A stretch of DNA of 64,000 bases from Rallus limicola (GCA_022605955.1 JAKCOZ010000020.1:5569001-5633000); one strand, 5' to 3'; shown: positions 21,601-36,317, numbered from the stretch's first letter. The notes: generated by a model not told the origin, from the letters alone. A program made the numbers and translations.

Positions 21601-24600
21601 GAAACCAACTACTTGTGTAGACTCAAATCGCTTCTGTTCTCTCATTGCTTGTGACTTCATTCAGAAGCTAAACAGAAACTTCTCACCTTTCCTAAGCTAA
21701 TTCTCAAAGATCTCCACTGACAGGGGTCAATAACTGAAAGAGGGCTGATACCATGGATGTGCATCATGGGTCTCTCTTGGCATGCAGATGCTTGCCCATC
21801 TTTTGAGTTCCTGTGTGCAAAATGCTGAGATTTCAGGATGCTCTGTGCAAATACAAGCTGGTGTAAATTTTTATCTTTGGACTTGGAAAGAAGCAGTGGA
21901 TTTATTTTTACACTATGTAGTACATGACAGTGCTTTTAGAAGGGCAGGTAGTTTTGTCTCCTGCCCAGAACAGGAGGGAGGGAGGCAGGCATGCTTGAAG
22001 ACTAAGTTGTGACCTTTTCTTAGTGAGGATTTCTCCTCTCTAGTACTTGACTCTACCAATATTTCTTTTGCTCGTAGATCAATATGATGTTGGCAAATTT
22101 ATACAAGAAAGCAGGTCAAGAGCGCTCATCTGTTACGAGCTACAAAGAAGTACTGAGGCAGTGCCCTTTAGCACTTGATGCCATATTAGGTAGGTGTCTT
22201 CACACTGCTGGGATTCCTGTAGTAAACACTACTGGAATTTGAATTACGCTTGAGACTGGGTAACTGTCTCGAGTTTGCATGTAATGTGTAATGCCTATGT
22301 TATGCAAATTAGAAAAAGCATAAACTATAAACAACCTTGGGAACAAGCTGCTTGTTTATACTTGTCAAGGGATGGAGTTTCTGGTCTTCAGACAATTAAT
22401 TTGTATTTAAAGTGGTTTATTGTGACTGTAACTGATGGATATACCGTTCTGAACAGGCCTGCTCTCGTTGTCGGTGAAAGGTGCAGAAGTGGCCTCTATG
22501 ACAATCAATGTGATCCAGAGTATCCCTAACCTGGATTGGCTCTCTGTGTGGATCAAGGCATATGCTTTTGTGCATACTGGAGATAACACCAGAGCAATAA
22601 ATACCATTTGGTAAGAGTTCAAGCAGCAGGATGTAATGAATATATTAAGACTTAGTATATTTAAATGGCATTTTGTACGTAACAGGCTTCTTTTTTTTTT
22701 CCCCTCTTAAAGCTCTTTAGAAAAAAAGTCATTGCTGAGGGATAATGTAGACTTACTGGGGAGCTTAGCAGACCTGTATTTCAGAGCTGGAGATAATAAA
22801 AACTCTATTCTAAAATTCGAACAAGCACAAATGCTGGATCCTTACCTAATAAAAGGTGAGTAAATCCTAAAAGAAAGTTGGATCTAATGTAATGCCCTGA
22901 CCAGTAATGTTAGAGTAGCAGCTACATGCAATTGAGCATGCAATGGAATTTGGTATGTTGTCGTACCTGCATTACTGAGCTTCTGAATGTAAATTCTACA
23001 TTGAATCTCAGTTACTGGTAGTTACACAGTTACAACGAGGTGTTTGTGCTTCTGTTGTTGGAGTTTTTCTTGTTGTGAATAAACTTTCCATTTCTTGCTG
23101 ATTGATCTTCAACCATCTCACTGTAGGAATGGATGTGTACGGTTATCTGTTGGCACGTGAAGGCCGACTAGAGGATGTGGAGAACTTGGGCTGCCGTCTC
23201 TTCAATATTTCTGATCAACACGCGGAACCCTGGGTGGTATCTGGGTACGTTGTTTATTTACTTTCTTATCTCTTTGTTTGCTGCATGTGGATTACAGTGG
23301 GTTCAGCTTTTTTGATCAGCAGGTGCTTTTCTATTCTGTTCTTGGGGTACATTCAATTAGCTAGCCATAAATACCTATTTTGGTGGGTTTCTGTATTTTT
23401 AAACCTATTAGAGTTGCAGCACCTGTGCAGTAACAATATTCATACTGGTTTTTAAACCCCTGAAGAGCTTTTTTCCTGAATGTATATTCTTACCTTTAGG
23501 AAGTTCAACAGTTGCCTGTAATTTCTTTATTTTTCCTTCCTGCTTTTAAACCTCTGTGCATGTGCACAGGTACCACAGTCAGTACGTGCTTACAATCCCT
23601 CTTGTCTTTCTGTAGGTGTCATAGTTTCTACAGTAAACGCTACTCTCGTGCCTTATATTTAGGAGCCAAAGCTATCCAGCTTAATAGTAACAGTGTTCAA
23701 GCTCTCCTGCTGAAAGGAGCTGCTCTTAGGAACATGGGCCGGGTACAGGAAGCAATCATACACTTCCGTGAAGCCATACGCCTGGCGCCCTGCAGACTGG
23801 ATTGCTATGAGGGTAAGTGAAAAGCAGCTATCTATGTGAACAGTACTGGTTTGCTGTGAAAGTTGGTGTTGTGCTGATCATTGTGCAAGGAAATAGACAG
23901 AAATACTTTCCTCCTGCTGACTTACTAATAAATAATTACTGTCCAAACCCCTATAAAGTTCAGGCAGAAACAGTCAGGTTCGGGGCAGTAGAGAATACAT
24001 ATATTTAAAAGAATTCTTTTCCATAAAGGCTTTTTTGTTGGGTTGTTTTTTGTTTGGGTTTTTTTTTGTTTAATCTGACTTGGGTTTTCTGAGCAGGTTG
24101 CTTTTGGATGATGACACTAACTGTATGGTTAGTTCCACTGGTAGCTTGTTTTTTCATCCTTTTGTAATGTTTATTTAACTTTTAATCTCAACAGCAGCTT
24201 CACATAGGGAGTTGTGAAGTATTAATACCTCAGTACTGGAATTGGACAAAAATCTTAGATTAGGTCTACTTAGGTGTTAGGGTTTTGGGGTTTTTTTAGT
24301 ACCTGTGCATAAATAGAAGTGATTAAGTCAGGTTCTGTAGAACATGTGTTAACGTAGGCTTGTGACTACACAAGAGTTGTATGAGAGGTGTTAAGCCTTG
24401 CACCATTTTGCAATACAGTGATATGTTCTAGGTCTGTTTTCTCAGGGTTTCTCAATTCTCAAATTTTCTCAGTGGTACTCGTCTGTCTTGTAGATGATTC
24501 TTGGTTAAGTAAAACCAAACTGATTATGCTGTAATATTCAGCAGTGAAATTTTGGTTTGGTTTTTTTACTGTTTGATTTATTGAAAATGGAGATTTTCCT

Positions 24601-26882
24601 GGCTCCTCCAGTTTGATATCTTGTGCTTTGTGGTGGGCACGGTGCTGGAGATTCCCTGCTAAAGTGCAAGGTGTGCATTTAGAAGTACTGTAATGCTGTC
24701 TTACATCTGCTTGAGTAGTTTTGCTTCTCCTGCAACTGAGGAAGAAATATGTAAACTGTCACAGTGTAGCCTTTTGTCACATTTTGGTTCTGGGAGCTGG
24801 AGAACCATCATCTCCCACTTTTACCTTGTTGAACTGTGGGCCTTTTTAATGCATGTGTCCAAACATCCCTATCTGCAAGTATCTTTGACATCTTTGTACT
24901 ATAAAGAATACTTGCTATAGAGTCGCTTTCCCAATTGCATTTTGAATTTCTTATTGGAGTGTTGGTTGTTTGGGGTTCAACTACCACCGAGTGCAAACAC
25001 CTGAGTTGGGGTGAGTGCCTGAAGTGCTAACTCAACCAGAAATGTTTTTACATCCTCAGGTCTCATTGAATGCTACCTAGCATCCAACAGCATCCGTGAA
25101 GCCATGGTTATGGCAAACAACGTGTACAAAACCCTGGGAGCAAATGCACAGACACTCACTCTGTTGGCTACAGTCTGTCTTGAAGACCCAGTCACACAGG
25201 AAAAAGCAAAAACATTATTGGACAAAGCACTAACACAAAGACCTGATTACATTAAAGCTGTGGTAAAGAAAGCAGAACTTCTTAGTAAGTTCCTTTTTTC
25301 TTTTTTTTCCCCCCATTTAAAGCATAATGTTTAACATGGCAGAATGTTCTCCAAGCGTCATTGGTGTGAAGAATGTAACAGTGATGTTACAGCCCAGGGA
25401 TCTTAGTTCTATCCTGAAGGAATTACTTGCATTTAGCAACTGATATTGCACCAGCACTTAAAACAATTGCAAACAAAGTGTTTTGACTTCAAAGTCTGTA
25501 ATCATGAGTGTAGCAGTTGTGGCAATAAAAAGCCATTGTTCAGAGTTAATCTTCCAAAAAGTATATCACTACTGTCCCCCATGCTGACAGTTCTGAAGGA
25601 AGTTTTGTGTTGTGATGTCTTTGTGTGTGCTCTGACTTTTACAGATTTGCCTGAACTGTTAATTAAAAGTGTAGTTTTGCATATAAACAGGTAGAGAGCA
25701 AAAGTATGAAGATGGCATTGCTTTGCTGAGGAATGCGCTGGCTAACCAGAGCGACTGCGTTCTGCACCGAATACTGGGAGACTTTCTTGTAGCTGTCAAT
25801 GAGTACCAGGAGGCGATGGACCAGTACAGTATTGCCCTGAGGTAAAGCAGAGACTGAGATGCCAGTGTATTTGTAAGAACCAGTGATCAATGCTGGTTGA
25901 ATAGGTTGTACATCAGAGGTGGCTTCACGTTATTTTCCTTTAGAACAAACAAAAGCATGTTAATGGTGTTCTGTTAATGAATTAGTTGGTCATAAGGCTT
26001 AGAACTGAGAAGTGCAGAATTTAAGGACTGTGTTAATTGTAGGCATGCCACTAGGAATGTGATTTGTTGACTAATGAAAGGATTAAGGCATGGCCTTATT
26101 TATAGTTATTAATTATTATATAGTTGGGCACCTTAAGATCCCTTCCTTTAGGCTAGATGGTGCTATATAAAAATGAACTATTGAGTAAATTTAAATAGTG
26201 TGATTCAATCTAACATGACCCAAATGTTATTTTAGGGTGTTGCCATGTTAAATGTTACCATATCTTGACTTCAAGTTAAATTTACCTTAAAGCAAGCACA
26301 CTATGTCCACTGTGAACTTATATAGCTTACATAAGTCAGCTGTTTTATCCTTGCATGTAATGTATTTAGTCATAGCCATTTAAATTCTTCCTGCTTTCAT
26401 GTTACTTTATAATTAGTTTTGTCTGGAAGAGTTGAGTAAGTTTTCTGGAAGAGTGTGATGTTTAGATAAGTGCATTCTTGGGGATCAAAATTGTTTTATA
26501 TAAAGATTTAATACTTGGTGTTACGGTCAGCCTGAGGTGAAGTTGCATCATCTCATAAATGGAACTTTTCGGTGCTGTTAAACAGGAAGTGGAGGCAATA
26601 TGATAATGGGGCTTAATTCAGTTTTTACAATGGCATTGCAAAGAGAAAAAGTAAGTTTTAAGACCCTGCTTTTTTTTCCTTACTTTCTTCAGTTTGGATC
26701 CAAATGATCAGAAGTCACTTGAAGGAATGCAGAAAATGGAAAAAGAGGAAAGTCCGACGGATGCAACCCAGGAAGAAGATGTGGATGATATGGAGGGAAG
26801 TGGAGAAGAGGGGGACTTGGAAGGCAGTGACAGTGAGGCAGCTCAGTGGGCAGATCAAGAGCAGTGGTTTGGCATGCAGTAA
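18633..26882 (+). CDS. ANAPC7: Anaphase-promoting complex subunit 7, complete (11 exons)
   Basis: TPR scaffold subunit of the APC/C ubiquitin ligase, which acts in mitotic exit. Exons are 18633-18733, 19632-19818, 20201-20320, 22078-22189, 22457-22610, 22713-22855, 23127-23244, 23616-23812, 25060-25284, 25691-25841 and 26693-26882. They sum to 1698 nt, or 565 aa. Tandem TPR helices fill most of the protein, for example YRNAVSKYTMALQQKKAL, SRALYLGAKAIQLNSNSVQ and VQEAIIHFREAIRLAPCRL. The last 40 or so residues are strongly acidic (EEDVDDMEGSGEEGDLEGSD) and end in QWFGMQ. An in-frame TGA at 18615-18617, six codons before the ATG, fixes the start and rules out a contiguous longer N-terminus. All introns are GT-AG. 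The gene converges on ATP2A2, as in human. Confidence 0.98.
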
Positions 26883-28225
26883 TGGCCTGTAATTGTGCTG
26901 CTGCTTTGGGCACTTGAATGTACCACCAGGACCATTCTTCAAAGAACATGAACTATGGCTTTCCACCAACAAAGGATGTTGGTTTTTTTTTCTTAAGAAA
27001 CTCTGGAAACATTTAATAGTCCTATGCATCTCCATGCCCTGAGGAGTCTCAATGCTTTTTATTTATCAAGTGTAAGGGACTAACTATACTGGAGACTATT
27101 TGCAACTTTCATTTAAAAAAAAAATCCTGCTGAAGCTAAAATCATTAGATTCTGAAGTGTGTAATAACCCTGTTCATGATGAAAACCATGTCTAAACTCT
27201 GTCTGGGGCTAAGCGTGCTTGATCGGTTTGTAAATACAGTGGTTTGTACTCCTCTGTGGAAAAGGTCTTACTCTTTTGTTTGTATGCTACCATTTGGGCT
27301 CTGGCTCTGTTGAAGCCTGGAGGAGTTGCTGTGTTTGCTCTTGCTGTGTTTGAATTAATTTGCCTTTTTCTGAGGCGTTACATGTGCTATAAAGGAGAAG
27401 TTTGGTGCACTGGGAGACTTGGACTTACAGGACACTTTTGTAGCTGACTGATTTCTATGTGTACAGAATTGAGCCCATGTTGGGGAATTACAGTCATTTC
27501 CTCAGTCCTTACTAAACCCTGTGATCGCTTAAAGCCTGTACATGAACATTTATTTTTAAATGCAGTTTAGATTTATTTCAGTACATTACTAAAAGGTTTT
27601 ACAGCGGTGACTCAAAGCACTTCACATTCTGTATACAGCACTGACATTTAAAATTATATAAAAAGAATTCATCCCTGTTCACTTGCATTCCTCTTGAAAC
27701 GTTTAAGTATGCAAATGCACATATTGTCTTGGATTTGCTATGTTTATATCCTTGATGTTTTCATCAGGTAATACTTGAGTTCATCTGTTTTCCCTCACCT
27801 TTTTGAAGACAAGTTGCATCCCTTCAGGTACAAATTCTCAACATCAGCATTTCAAGGGTGAGCAGCTTTGTGTAATCTAGAAACTCTTTCAGTTCTGTGG
27901 GCTCCATGTGTGGGAGGAGGAATTTGCTCTTATTTTTCTTACAGTACTGATTTCCCCAATCTTTACTAAAACACACATTTTTATCTTTACATTGGCAATT
28001 TAATTCCTCTTGTGTTTATGCTGTTACCACAGGTATGCTGGAGCCCACAGGTTTGTTTTTTTTTACAAAGCTAAAAAATAGTTGTAAATATCAGTTGGAG
28101 GAAAAATGGCTATTTGATATAAATACATGATGTGGGAAACCAGCTGCTCCCGAGCTGTAGATGCATAATACAGATAAGGGTAAAATATCTTTGTGAAGTA
28201 TCAAATAAAAAAATGAGCAACACAA
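26883..28225 (+). other. ANAPC7: ANAPC7 3'UTR (end uncertain)
   Basis: AT-rich sequence after the TAA at 26880-26882. The first canonical AATAAA I find is at 28204-28209. AATACA variants occur earlier (for example near 28122), so a shorter form is possible. Open frames here are short and unconserved in appearance. Confidence 0.45.
28204..28209 (+). terminator. ANAPC7: Candidate ANAPC7 polyadenylation signal
   Basis: AATAAA about 1.3 kb downstream of the stop codon. It is chosen only because no earlier canonical hexamer was seen. Confidence 0.4.
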
Positions 28226-31200
28226 AGACCAGGCAGATCACTTTGATTATCCTCTCATTTGGAAATACTTGGGTATGTCACATCTTGCAAAGGAGGAGTC
28301 TAATGGTTTTCCATTTAAAAAAGAAAACAGCTCGGTGTCTGTTCTCTCTGGAATTTTGTGGGCTTCAGACTTTCCAAAATACCAAATTGAATTAGGTTAT
28401 TTGAAGGCTCTATGGGAAGAACAGAGACTGGGGTGCTGCTGTCTCAGTGATTGACTTGGCATGAGCTGTTGCTCTTTGTTAAACAAATACACCAGTTCAG
28501 TTTGAGCGCTCTGTTAATTGTGTTCTGGTGGATGAGAGGTCTGAGCCTGTTGCTTAACAGGCTCTGTTTACACCATTGCCCTGTGCTGTAGTGAATAGGC
28601 CGTGGCTCACTGCGTATCTTTTGTAACAGAAAGAATTACACATCTACAAGCAAATTCAAAGCATCTCTAAAAAAAAAAACCCAACAACCCAAATAACCTG
28701 ATTTGTTTTCTCCTCACGCTTGAGCCTTCATCAGATTGTCCTCTGCATGTCAGGGAGCTTCCTTAGCTTTCTAGTTGTATTCCAAGCCTCCGTTATGGAT
28801 GAAAGAACAGAGTTCTTGGTGTTAAACTGAAGAAAGGGTGGGTTTAGTTTTGAGAGAAGTACATGAGGTATGTGCTGTGCATTTCTCAGGCTGCTCAGCC
28901 ATTTTATTCTAATGATTCCTTTAAATAGGTCATTAATTGCAGTTGGAAACCACTGGCCTTATGCATTTCTCTGAAACACTCACATAGAACAGGAAATCAG
29001 AGAACCGCAGTTCTTCTAAAACCATTCTGTAGTATGTTTGTAGATAATCTGATAATCTCTCTTTTTTAGAACAGACTGGAAACTAAACTGACTTCAAGCT
29101 GAGTGTGCTGTAAAGAAAACAGCAGCATGCTTGTGTGTGGCTTTAGCAAACAAGCCTGGGTACCCCTGAGAACACCGAAAAGGAGCTGTCAAAATAGAGG
29201 TGTGTCCTCAGCGCTTTGGTTTTTGGAGAACTTGGCTCCTTGTTGAAAGGTCCAGTCAGATCCTGGAGATAATCCCTCTGTAAGTACCTGGTGTATTTGG
29301 GTTATACCACACCTGTGTAGTCCTTGCTAATAGTTGTACTGTGAGTGAGTAAGGAACACTGAGATGCTGTACGTGTCAAGTGCATTTCAGATTCTCCAGC
29401 TAGATATATTTAGCACTAGCTTCACAATTCTAGAGGGATTCTTCTTGCGTGTTAATGAGCCTTCATTAGTGCTCTAATTTTAGCATGTGATCTCTGGTTT
29501 TGCAGAGATCTTGTACTCTCAAATTCAGTTACTGCTATTCTATTTCAAGGAATATAACAATTAGCCCATAATAAGCAGCTGACCTCATTCTGTCCCTTAA
29601 TCACATGCTGTGCACCCCAGAAGAAAAGGTGACCAAACCCTGAAGTTCAAGCATATGTCAAAGCTGTCCTGTCAGCTCCCCAGAGGGAAGCAACTTGGGG
29701 TGAGGAGAGAAAGCCATTGCCTTCCAGTTGTCTTCAAGTGCCAGGCTGGGTGAGGAGAGTGCCCCTGCTTGCTTGAAACCCTTCACTTTCAGTCACATAA
29801 AGTTCTAATTCTTTCCTCCTTGGTGACAGGAAAGGCACAGGAGCGATGCAATGGGACGGAATTTTTTGAAGCCTTGTGTAGTCCTTACCAGCTCTGAGAG
29901 CCTTAATTTACCAGAGTCTAAAGGCAGCACACACTCATGATGGGGCAAGGAATTCTCTAAATATTGTGTTGTCTGTAGCAGTGATTTGTTCATGCTTCAT
30001 TCTGTAATGTGCTGGTAACACCTGAAACACAGGCAGCCTTTCTGCTGCTGATTTCCAGACCTTGGGAATCCAAGAATTTTGAAGGAGAGCTAACAGAAGG
30101 AACTGAGGACCCCAGGCCAACATAAATGTTTTCTGCTTAATAGAGGTGCTTTTTCCTTTCCTGTTACTGCTGATTATTACAGAGATACTCTTGATTAATT
30201 AGAACTTTTTTATCCTTTCAGTAAGCGTCATCTTTATTAGCCCTGGTTTTGTGGTGGTTCTTCCCTCCTTGCTTTTCAGGAGCTCAGTGATGTGGGAACT
30301 GATCCATCCAGGGCAGAAGCAGGGAGCATTTCTTGATCAGCAAATCTTATTCCCTCACTTAGATCTCAGCAGTAAGGAGATCTCAAAGCCTGCCACTGTA
30401 ATTTCAGGTTATGCAATTATCCCATAACCAGATACCTTTCCACAAAAACCCAGATCCAAACCAGTGCAGTCTCCACAGGTCTTAAATTTAGTGACTTTAG
30501 GTGGGCTTAAAGTCAGTATAAACTAATGATGGTGAGCTAAATAACCTTAGGCAGGGCTTAAAGTAGCATCTTCTAGATGATGTCACTTCGGAAGTGCTCA
30601 TCAGTCAACAGACAGGAGTTTATGTAGCACCCAGCAGAACTCAGTCACTTGTGCTGTAGTTCCTTCATTGAAAGGATCCTATGTGGGCCTAAAGAGTCAT
30701 TCCCTGTACTCTCTGCAGGGTGACTGAAAAGTGATCCTGTGAAGCAGTGCCTGCACCTACCTCAGAAAACATTCCCACTCCTGTCCTTTTCATCTTTAAC
30801 CCTGACAACCTTTTTGCTGCTTTTTTTTTAAACCCTTGATCTGCTCACTTTGGAGCCCTGCAGGAGCCTGGTGGTTGGTTTCAGCATGTTGAGAAGCAGC
30901 GGTGAGAACTGCAAGGCTGTTGTTGGAAATGCTGGAGCTGTGGCCTGAGGCCTTGGTGATGATTAACATGTTTGTGTGGGTCCAGTGACCAGATCTGGGA
31001 GGGAAGGGGAATGAGGCAGGAGTACAGCAGGGATACTGCTGCAATTCCTGTGGTGTTCCTAGGGCTGGCAGGCTGGTTAAGATGCATTTGGAGGCAGGGC
31101 TGTGCTGTGGGCTGGACACTGGGGGGAAGGGGCATAAAAATAACATTCTGGTGCAAACACAGCTCAGGGAAGAGAGTTACATTGGAGTTCCCCACAGGAG

Positions 31201-34200
31201 TGCTTTAATTTCTATATTAAGTAAAGCCCTCTGGCTGGTCCACCTCTGTCGACAGCAACAAAACAGAGTAATTTATGTCTTCGTTTACTGTCTTGAGCCT
31301 TGTGCTTATGTTGTGAAGCTCAGTGGCTCTGCAGAGCTGGGTATAGAATGTGCAGGGGAAGCTTCTGCTGCAGTGGGTCACACTCAAAGCCTCCATAGCT
31401 TCCCCAGAGAGGCTGAGGGCTTGGTAACTTTGGGGAGCCAATTCCTTTTCCTCCATTCTCTCTGTCAAAACACCAGTGTGTGCAGGCAGGATGAGAGTTT
31501 GGGGATGTGAGGAGAGCGGTGCAGTTCCCCACTTCGGGATTTTAAAAGGGCCTGAAGTTTCTACACCTCACAGTGCTGTTTGGGAAAGGGCAGCAGATGC
31601 CACCCACCACGCTGCCCTCAGTGTCCCCTGCTGCGGTGTGGCAGGGAACACTGACCTTGCGTTCTGGATATTTCCCTGTGGAGATCTCAGCTGTCTCTTT
31701 TCCAGCTGTGTGCTTCAGGAGCGCTGTGAGCCTTGTCTAGAGGACAAAGGGGAGGAAAAAGACCTCATGTCCCAACACTTGGACTCAATATAAATTTCTT
31801 AAATACTTGGGGAGAACAGAAAGTCCAACTATGTGGCAGTGGCAGGATGGGCAGGGGGCAGCAGCACACCTTGCTTGGCTAATGGGGGGGGTTCATTGAT
31901 TTGGAACATCTCCCAGTTGGGCTCCCTGGACTGGGAGAGTTTAATGGTTGGCAGAAGTGAGCTACTTACATTGGCAGTTGATCCAAGAGCTTGGGTTGAA
32001 CTGGCAGCACAAAAGGGCCAGTTCCTGTGTGGGAGAGGTGATGCACCACCCCGTGCTTTGCTAGAACAGCTCTAAAGATGCCAGCTCTTTCCCTGAACTA
32101 TTTAACTATTTTTAAATCCCCTCCATTTTTATTGGTCCTGCTTTTTTTTCTGAACACTCACTCTAGAGTCTATTGATGTGCAGTATAGTTTGTTGAGTTG
32201 AAGCTGGTAACTTGGCTTCATCCTCTTGGAATGCTAAGTAGTTTTCCAGGAAATAAGTAAGATGACATCAGCGGAGCAAGAACAGCAATCTGTGGATTTG
32301 CATCTTCCTTAGACTGGTCTGTGTGAGCTGCTGTCCATATGGTTCTTGAGACAAATGTTTCTCTGGAAGCTTGTAAAAAGCTGCAATCACTGACCAAGGA
32401 GACTTTTTTTTTTTTTTTTCCTTCTAAAACTCAATGGGGCCCCTAGTCAGCCTTGAGGAGTGGGAAGGAGGAATCACCTTGGTTTCTGGAGGTCCTGCTG
32501 AGATCCATAGTGAGAGGCAGGGACAATGTCCATATGGGATGAGTTGTCCCTGTCGATCTGGAATGTGGCCTGGAATGCAGGTATTGGTTTAACTGGCACA
32601 GGGAAGTTTGGCATCACTGAAAAAACCCAGTAATTCTTTTATTAGCCACAGTTCTGTCTGGTCAGGCAGCTCCTGGACTCTGTTGTTGCTGCTGGCTGTT
32701 AGAAGTGGGGGAACAGGATGCAGAGACAGGCTTTAACCTGTCCTCAGCTTGCCAGGACAGTTTGTAATAGGTAGGGACAGAGGTGATGACTCCAGCTAAC
32801 CTCTCAGTGTCTTCTGTGGAGGATAATGCCATGCTGAAACTCAGCCATAGTGATACGGATGGAGGACTCTGTCAAGTGTTTGCTTCCCTTATGGAAGCAT
32901 CAGGCTCTTAGAAGTTTTAAGAACCTTTCACCCATTAACACTCCAACCTTGGAAATATTTGATCTTTTGCAAAAGGGGTTTAACCCTTCCTGTGCTGTGC
33001 TTTGATTTCTGCTTTTGTTCTTGCTGCCTGCCTGATTGGATGGGTCTTATCTCCCTTTGTGCTATGATTGATCATCCATGAGGTAAATGGAGTGGTATTG
33101 CATGGTGGAAGGAAGAATATCCATCATCTGGCCTTAAGTAGGTGCAGAGACCTTGACTTGCTGCAGGGATTCCTTGGGTAGGATGCCAGGCTCCTGGGTG
33201 TGCAGCATTAGCCCAAAGGGGAGCTGTGTTGTCTGTTGCTTCTCAGTGATGATTGTCTTTCCCCTGGGCTGTTATCAACAGGTAAAAGAGGAATCAAGTA
33301 CCATGATGGGACACTGCCAGTGGGGCTTTCACCGAGATGAGGTGCCCTGGTGAAGACTTCAAAGGCCAACACCTGCCAGGCAGCTGGTGAGGAGAGTTCT
33401 TACTCCTATTAGGCTTTAAGATCAGAGCATCAGCAGCTTGGTTGTGTGAAAGGTTGCATGGTGTTAGTCTTTAGAAGTCCATCTCTCAGGTAGAAGCCAC
33501 CTCTGGTTTAGGTAGACATCCCCTTATGAGCTTGTGGATTGGGATGAGGTGTAGGGAAGAGCTGATCTCACCAGGGCAGCTGTGAGTAGATGTGGGAAAG
33601 TAACTTCAGGAGTTAGAACAGTTTCAAAGAGGGAGGAGACCTGGAAGTCTGTGGGCCCTGGTGAGGCATCAACTTGAGAAAGGAACTCAGGACTTCATTT
33701 TAGGGGCTTGAATTTCACTTCAACACATTTATTAGCTCTGTCCTTCAGCCTGGGCTACGGGAATGAGCACGTTGTGTCCCACTGCAGTTGGCAGCCACTG
33801 GCAGCATGAGTGTGACGTGCTGGTGTAGATGTGGTGCTGTGCAGTGCACGTGCTCAGTCTTCAGGCCAGTTTTGGCACGTCACATACAGCTTTTTGCTCT
33901 TTTATTGCGGAATCTGCTTGACATAATGCTGGGATGTGGGTAGAAATGTTGGCAGTGCTGCTTGGGGAGGTTCTGTAACGTTGGGAGGTGGAGAACTTGT
34001 TAAAGCAGGTTCTGAGTGCTTTGGAAACTTGGGCTTGGTTTCCAACAGGCCACCTGTGGTTTGCATGCTTTGCCTGACAGACTGGAGCTTGAGTCGATGC
34101 TACAGCAATTTCCTTCTGGTTTTGTTTTTGATCTGTGGGATGTTTGGGAGCTGTGTGCAGGAGCAATGGGAGGATTGGGAAGCAGCCCATCCTGTGTCAG

Positions 34201-34741
34201 TACTCTGGTTGAGGCTTAAGTTTCCAGCACCTGAGGGCTGGTTTGTGATCACAGGCAGGTGGCTGTGCAGGCAGCTTTGGGTTCTTGGGCTTCAGAGAAC
34301 TGATAGCACCTCAGTGGAGTGTCCTGAGAAGAAGCTGTAGTGCCCACAACCCAGAGGCTTGATTGTTTTTATTTTAATGGTATAGGATTTGGTACCTATA
34401 GCTTATGGCCTGAGGGGAGCTATGTCCACAGCAAAGCAGCCACTGAAACTGGGAGACTAAAATTGCAGGATAGCAAGGTGAGGAATATTTGGCAGGAGTC
34501 CCTGGAAAGCTGATGAGCTCCACCATGGAGAGTTGGCCTAACAGCCCCGAGTCGGCCCAGCTATGGACTCATAGTGAGGTTGTTCTTCCAGGATAGGGAC
34601 CCATGTGATGAATTAAGGGGTGGTGGGAGCTTTTCTGCTTGCCCTGGGTTTGCCTGGTGCAGGTCAGTCTTGTACCTGCACTGAAAGTCTGTGTTGGTGC
34701 CTAAGTCCCAGCAGGAGAAACTTCTTTTAAGTTCCAACTTC

Positions 34742-34769
34742 TGCCCGGGGTGTCCTGCCCGGGGTGTCC
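34742..34769. repeat. Perfect duplicated 14-mer
   Basis: TGCCCGGGGTGTCC occurs twice head to tail (34742-34755 and 34756-34769), and a third copy has begun (TGCC). Small GC-rich tandem duplication. Confidence 0.9.
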
Positions 34770-35863
34770 TGCCTCGCCGCACTCGGGGCAGCAGCAAGAG
34801 CAAGATCAAAACACTCAGTGTTTTGCAATCAGGGTGCATGGAGCTGTGTGACTGGCTTCTGAAAGCATGAGCTGGGTGCAGCTTGATTGCTGGTAGCAGC
34901 TGATGTTATCTTGCCCGGCAGTGAAGCGATGCTCCTTGTCTGCCTCAGAGGAAAAACTGACTCTGCCACCTGCATAAATCGCAGGGTTGATGTCCTGGAT
35001 GTAGTGGCGTTTGGGTGGTTGTTGTTGTTGTTGTGAACTTCTGGAGGTGTGAAGGGACAGGGACGATCCCTTTGGGCTGAGTGACGCGTGAAGGGCAGCT
35101 CACACTGCGCTGAAAACTCTGTCGCTCCGCTGCTTTCCTTGTGCTCCGGAATTTACAGGTGTAAAGTCTGCCCCAAAGCCCTTTGCTGTGCCTGAAGAGC
35201 CACAGGGTGAGTGTCACCTTTGCTCTTAAAATGGTGATGTCAGCAAAACCCCGTCTGGATTATGTGTGAGCTGTGCTGCCCCAAAAGCAGGAATTCAGAT
35301 GGAAGTGGCTTGGTGGTCCCATCATGCTGCACAGTCCCTGCCAGCAGCTCCAGGCCAGGGAAGAAGATAACACAGAGATTTGTACTGGGATGAGCCTAAG
35401 AGATTCAGTTCCTGCTGTCTCTAAACAAAGGGCAGGGACTGGACCTGACGGGGCAAATAGCCTGAGCCTGCTCCTCTGATGGCTGCAGGCTTCTCAACTT
35501 CCACACAGATGAACTGTTGGGATGAAATATCGTAGAAGATCTCCCAGGTGCTTGGAGCTCTGCACCCTGAGCAGGACAGGGAGTGTTGGTCTTTCTCCTG
35601 CAGCCCTGCTTGTTTTCCTGCAGCTCTTGTTCCTCACTGGGGTCACAAAGTGAATTAATTTGCTGTCTCTCCTCCCAGGCTGTTCTTGTTTCTTGCCCAC
35701 CCTCCTAGGTTTGGATGTGGGTGTAAAAATAGTCCTATTTTCTGCCCTCTGTATTTAGAGCTTGTTGTAATACGCCTCTAATGCCTAATAATTTGGGCTA
35801 CTGGGAGCTATTTCTTTCCTTGGTGTCTGTCAGCAGGCTCCTCCATGCAATACTTTAAAGCCA

Positions 35864-35882
35864 GGGAGGAGGAGGAGGAGGA
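35864..35882. repeat. GGA trinucleotide run
   Basis: About six GGA units in a purine-rich stretch. Simple repeat. Confidence 0.8.
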
Positions 35883-36294
35883 AGATGAAGCTGTTTATCT
35901 CAGCATCTCTTACCACATGCTCTTGCACTTGAGTACCTAGCAACCCACTGAGCATCACGTTCTCTTCAGATGGCTGTACTCCAAAGTGCCACTTGCAGCT
36001 CAGTTGGGTGGCTGGTTACGAGTTAATCTTGCAGATCATAATTTTAAGAAATGTTTAAAAATAAGTTACAAGTTTGGTCTTGGTTTGCTCAGGGTGAGGT
36101 GCTGCCTGAACGTAGAAATGCTGAAACCATCTATGGGACATGACTTGCCATAACAGCAGTGCAGATGGGATGCAGGAGGACAAGGAATTTATATGGTCCC
36201 CAAACTTTACATTTGGTACCGTGCTGGGGCTGAATGTCTGTGAGGTAAAAAAAGGGTCAGCGGCACAGCCAGGCCCCTGGAGTAACTTTCACGC

Positions 36295-36317
36295 CACTGT
36301 GTTGGTACAACACAGTG
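36295..36317. other. Perfect 10-bp inverted repeat with 3-nt loop
   Basis: CACTGTGTTG, loop GTA, CAACACAGTG. A second perfect hairpin (AGGAAGC, loop TGGT, GCTTCCT) lies at 36373-36390. No transposon ends or RNA-gene features accompany them. Confidence 0.85.

Noticed and set aside
31082..31510. 142-codon open frame in the gene-free interval
   Set aside because: No homology recognised, no splice or poly(A) context, and overlapping open frames occur on both strands.
31845..31865. CTCF-like GGGCAGGGGGCAGC
   Set aside because: The CC core positions do not match; too weak beside G-rich background.
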